Of a stretch of 64,000 bases of DNA, positions 61,313-64,000 are shown one piece after another (within the stretch, counting starts at the first letter, position 1; the number at the start of each line of letters is the position of its first letter). The stretch comes from RI-43 sp033764725 (GTDB lineage: Bacteria > Pseudomonadota > Alphaproteobacteria > Caulobacterales > Aquidulcibacteraceae). A program made the translations under genes and the position numbers. The stretch is from contig JANRIR010000007.1 of NCBI GenBank assembly GCA_033764725.1, positions 11,919 through 75,918 of the forward strand, written 5' to 3'. The notes beneath the pieces were generated by a model that searched no databases, was not told the origin of the DNA, and saw only the letters and a list, made by a program, of their open reading frames with translations.

Positions 61313-63628
61313 GTGAGCCTGCTGTTGAGCCGCCGCGCGCTCGACCTGTTCGAAGAGGCGCTCGACCAGCCGGACGAGACGCGCGCGGCGTGGCTTGCCG
61401 CCGCTTGCGCCGGCGAACCGGCGCTGGAGGGCGAAGTGGCCCGCCTGATGCGCGCAGACGCCGGCCAGATGTCGCAAGCGCTGTCCGATGGGCTTGAAAC
61501 CTTGCGGTCGCTGGGGCCGGCGCCGGAGCGCGTCGGGGCCTATCGGATCACCGCTCTGCTCGGCGTCGGCGGCATGGGCGCGACCTACGCGGCCGAACGC
61601 GCCGACGGCCTGTTCGAGCAGGCGGTGGCGATCAAATTGGTCCTGCCCTCGCTGCTGCCGGAAACCTCGCGCGCGCTGTTCGAAACCGAACGCCGCGCGC
61701 TCGCGAAACTGTCGCATCGCAACATCGCGCAATTGTTCGACGGCGGCGTGGCGCCGTCAGGCGCGCCATATTTCGTGATGGAGCGGATCGAGGGCGGCCC
61801 GCTCGATGCGCATTGCGCCGACAAAAGCGTGCGCGAGATCGTGCGACTGCTCATCGACGTGTGCGCGGGCGTGCGTTACGCGCACCAGAACCTCGTCGTG
61901 CACGCCGACTTGAAGCCCTCCAACGTGCTGATGAGCGCAGCGGGCGATCCGAAGATCATCGATTTCGGCGTCGCCCGGCTCTTGGCGGAGGAGGACGCCG
62001 CCGCGGCTGCCCCGCTGACGCGGGAATACGCGAGCCCCGAGCGCCTCGCCGGCGGCGCGCCGACGCCGGCCGACGACATCTACGCGCTGGGCGTCATGCT
62101 GCGCACATTGACGGCGGAAAAACACGCCGAAGCGCGCAGCGATCTCGACGCCATCGTCGCGCGCGCTGCAGCGCCTGCGGCGGCGCGGTATCCTTCGGTG
62201 GAATCCCTGCAGCACGATCTGCAGCGCTGGCTGGATTTTCGCCCGCTTGCGGCGCGCCAGCAGGATCGAGGCTATGTGGCGCGGAAATTCGTGCGTCGCC
62301 GCCGTTTGCGCGTCATCGCCGCAGCGGTTCTGGCATGCGGGCTGGTGACGGCGCTCGCGGTGACGTCGGCGCTTTACATGCAGGCGGAGCATCAGCGCCG
62401 CCTTGACGAAGCGCGCTTCGACGAAGTGCGCGCGCTCGCGCGCTATCTGCTGTTCGACGTCTATGGCCGTCTGGAGCGCACGCCGAATTCCCTGGTCACG
62501 CGGCGCGACGTCGCCGGCGTCGCGCACCGTTATCTCGAGCAGCTGGCCCGCTCGCCAGGCGCGCCGGCGGCGTTGCGCCTGGAGACGATCGAGAGCCTGA
62601 TCCGCATCGCCGACATTCAGGCCGGGCGAAATCACGCCAATCTCGGCGAATTCGATGCAGCGAAGCTTAACTTGCACACCGCAGAGTCGATCGCGCGATC
62701 CTTGCCGCAGGATGAAGCGCTCGCCGCGCAGCGCGCGCGCATCGCCGTGCGCCAGGCGAACATCGCGATGAATGTCGATCACGCGCTGGATACGGCTGCG
62801 CAGTTTCTCAATGAAGCGCAAGCCTTCGCTGCGCAATCAGAGCCTGGGTCGGCGCTGCATCGGGAGGTCGCCGCCGAGCGCGGGGCGCTGATGGTGTGGC
62901 AAGGCGATTACGCCCCGGCGGCCGCGTTGGTCGCCGCGCATGTGGCGGCGGCGGATGCAGCCGCAGCCACCTCGCGTGAGGCCGCGCTGCTGGCGATGCG
63001 GCTGCACGATGTCGGGGCGGAGGCGGCTTATTACCTGGACGATCTCGCGGCGGCTGAGGCGTCCTACCGGCGTTATGTCGCGCTCGCCGATGCGCTCGCC
63101 GCGAGCGACGCAGGCGATGTCGAAGCGCTGCGCGAAACCATCCGCGCGCGTTGGGCGCTGGGTACGACCCTTCTCGCGCGCGCCCGCGCGGACGAGGCGC
63201 TGGCGCTGCTGAACGAAGCGCGCGCGCGCGCGCCGCGGCTGGTGCAGTTCGAACCGCAGGACGAGGCCAGCGCGCGCATGCAGCAGACCGTGCTCGCCGC
63301 GCGCGCCCAGGCGCTGGCGATGGCGGGGCGGTTTCGCGAGGGGGAGCGCGACTTGCGCGCGCTGGCCGACGCCCGGCGCGCCGGGCAAGCCGCGCGGCCG
63401 GACGACGCCTCCGCGGCGCGCCGGTACGGCATCGCGCTCGCCATGCTCGCCGACCTGCACGCCGATTACGGATCGGCCGCGACCGCATGCGCGCTCTACC
63501 GGGACGCGCTCGGCGTGTTCACGGGGATGGAGGGGCGCGGCCAGCTGACCCCGCACGATCGCAGCGTCACCCTGGGCATGATCGGCGACCGCCGGGTGCG
63601 CCATTGCGGGGCGGCGCCGGCGCAGTAA
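61313..63628 (+). CDS. Transmembrane Ser/Thr protein kinase with TPR-like C-terminal region
   Basis: A 771-residue protein. Kinase domain about 76-325: glycine loop GVGGMGATY at 84-92, Lys108 (VAIKLV), Glu in ETERRALAKL, catalytic loop HADLKPSN at 197-204 (HRD is replaced by HAD) and DFG at 217-219. A membrane helix follows at about 333-355 (RVIAAAVLACGLVTALAVTSA). The rest, about 360-770, is helical with TPR-like repeats (EFDAAKLNLHTAESIARSL, DEALALLNEARARA). It starts at GTG 61313, 3 nt after the sigma factor, so is co-translated. It probably phosphorylates or otherwise tunes the sigma factor in response to an envelope signal. Confidence 0.88.
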   Translation: MSLLLSRRALDLFEEALDQPDETRAAWLAAACAGEPALEGEVARLMRADAGQMSQALSDGLETLRSLGPAPERVGAYRITALLGVGGMGATYAAERADGLFEQAVAIKLVLPSLLPETSRALFETERRALAKLSHRNIAQLFDGGVAPSGAPYFVMERIEGGPLDAHCADKSVREIVRLLIDVCAGVRYAHQNLVVHADLKPSNVLMSAAGDPKIIDFGVARLLAEEDAAAAAPLTREYASPERLAGGAPTPADDIYALGVMLRTLTAEKHAEARSDLDAIVARAAAPAAARYPSVESLQHDLQRWLDFRPLAARQQDRGYVARKFVRRRRLRVIAAAVLACGLVTALAVTSALYMQAEHQRRLDEARFDEVRALARYLLFDVYGRLERTPNSLVTRRDVAGVAHRYLEQLARSPGAPAALRLETIESLIRIADIQAGRNHANLGEFDAAKLNLHTAESIARSLPQDEALAAQRARIAVRQANIAMNVDHALDTAAQFLNEAQAFAAQSEPGSALHREVAAERGALMVWQGDYAPAAALVAAHVAAADAAAATSREAALLAMRLHDVGAEAAYYLDDLAAAEASYRRYVALADALAASDAGDVEALRETIRARWALGTTLLARARADEALALLNEARARAPRLVQFEPQDEASARMQQTVLAARAQALAMAGRFREGERDLRALADARRAGQAARPDDASAARRYGIALAMLADLHADYGSAATACALYRDALGVFTGMEGRGQLTPHDRSVTLGMIGDRRVRHCGAAPAQ

Positions 63629-63702
63629 TGGAGCGGGCGACGGGAATCGAACCCGTGTCACTAGTTTGGAAGACTAGAGCTCTACCATTGAGCTACGCCC
63701 GC
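63629..63702 (-). tRNA. tRNA-Gly (TCC)
   Basis: A 74-nt cloverleaf on the minus strand, acceptor arms GCGGGCG/CGCCCGC, anticodon stem-loop TAGTCTTCCAAACTA reading TCC, and an encoded CCA end. It starts one base after the kinase stop codon. Confidence 0.96.
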
Positions 63703-63768
63703 GCCGGACGCCCTGCCATTAGCGCCTTTCGCGGCTGTTTGCATCAGGGCCGGGCGGGGGGACAAGGC

Positions 63769-63796
63769 TTGACGTGGCGCTTGGGGGGGGTAAAGA
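63769..63796 (+). promoter_or_regulatory. Possible sigma70-type promoter of tuf
   Basis: TTGACG, 16 nt, then TAAAGA. It lies about 64 nt upstream of the tuf start, between tRNA-Gly and tuf. Confidence 0.45.
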
Positions 63797-63859
63797 GCCC
63801 GCTTTCTAAAATTGCACCGCGGCGCAACGGTCGTCCGCGCGCCGCCTCAAGAGGACGCC

Positions 63860-64000
63860 ATGGCCAAGGAAAAGTTTGAGCGGACGAAGCCGCACTGCAA
63901 CATCGGCACGATTGGTCACGTTGACCATGGCAAGACGACTTTGACGGCTGCGATCACGATGACGCTGGCGAAGAAGGGCCAGGCGAAGGCGATGGCGTAC
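63860..64000 (+). CDS. tuf: Elongation factor Tu, N-terminal part (runs off the window)
   Basis: The first 47 residues are present: MAKEKFERTKPHCNIGTIGH then the P-loop GHVDHGKTTLTAAIT, the invariant start of EF-Tu, which carries aminoacyl-tRNA to the ribosome. GAGGA lies 5 nt before the ATG at 63860. It continues beyond the window. A tRNA gene next to tuf is common in bacteria, though here tRNA-Gly is on the opposite strand. Confidence 0.97.
   Translation, partial: MAKEKFERTKPHCNIGTIGHVDHGKTTLTAAITMTLAKKGQAKAMAY

Noticed and set aside
1..64000. CRISPR arrays, insertion sequences or transposases
   Set aside because: No regularly spaced repeats and no transposase or integrase frames seen anywhere in the window.

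Overview
The window is GC-rich, densely packed bacterial DNA, almost certainly from an alphaproteobacterium. The case rests on 5-aminolevulinate synthase (the C4 route to haem), FixJ/FixL-type signalling, a CobW GTPase coupled to a WD40 protein, small alphaproteobacterial conserved proteins (DUF3297 type and a DUF6898-like one), and GTG/ATG starts with 4-nt ATGA overlaps. A Caulobacterales/Hyphomonadaceae-like lineage is my best guess, but no phylogenetic marker was tested.

Layout. 1-3.8 kb: a partial AraC-type regulator divergent from an SDR-MFS-SDR cluster. 3.8-8.3 kb: a GH3 glycosidase with a PA14 insert and a multidomain ferritin-like/Fe-S protein. 8.3-12.5 kb: a FixJ-like regulator, a single-domain receiver, a PAS histidine kinase and two alpha/beta hydrolases. 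Three copies of a 16-bp palindrome sit in the gaps of this locus. 12.6-18.5 kb: tRNA-Phe, a small lipoprotein, a frameshifted small gene, divergent hemB/hemA, two small conserved proteins, and the WD40/CobW pair. 18.7-20.6 kb: an AsmA-like protein.

20.8-35.8 kb holds the most distinctive region. It is a two-protein NRPS/PKS assembly line: formyltransferase, unknown segment, adenylation domain carrying an inserted flavin monooxygenase, and PCP, followed by KS-AT-KR-DH-ACP-TE. A membrane-anchored hydrolase and a single-chain biotin acyl-CoA carboxylase follow. The adenylation pocket reads very close to the glycine code, so the predicted product is a small N-formylated, oxidised glycine extended by one ketide unit.

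35.8-53.7 kb is mostly housekeeping and metabolism: GH13 glucosidase, L-2-hydroxyglutarate oxidase-like enzyme, an EF-G paralogue, a luciferase-like oxidoreductase, an alcohol dehydrogenase, an adenylate cyclase with periplasmic-type TPR region, an exported aminotransferase, a TauE transporter, tRNA-Thr, a TylF-like methyltransferase, a tandem-domain muramidase, metG, a secreted lectin-like protein and rlmB. 53.6-63.7 kb: tRNA-Tyr, then five exported-protein genes overlapping end to end on the minus strand, divergent from an ECF sigma factor and a transmembrane Ser/Thr kinase with a TPR-like C-terminus. The window ends with tRNA-Gly and the start of tuf.

Three systems look coherent: the FixJ-type regulon (8.3-11.6 kb), the formyl-glycine NRPS/PKS locus, and the sigma/kinase plus exported-operon locus, whose function I cannot name.
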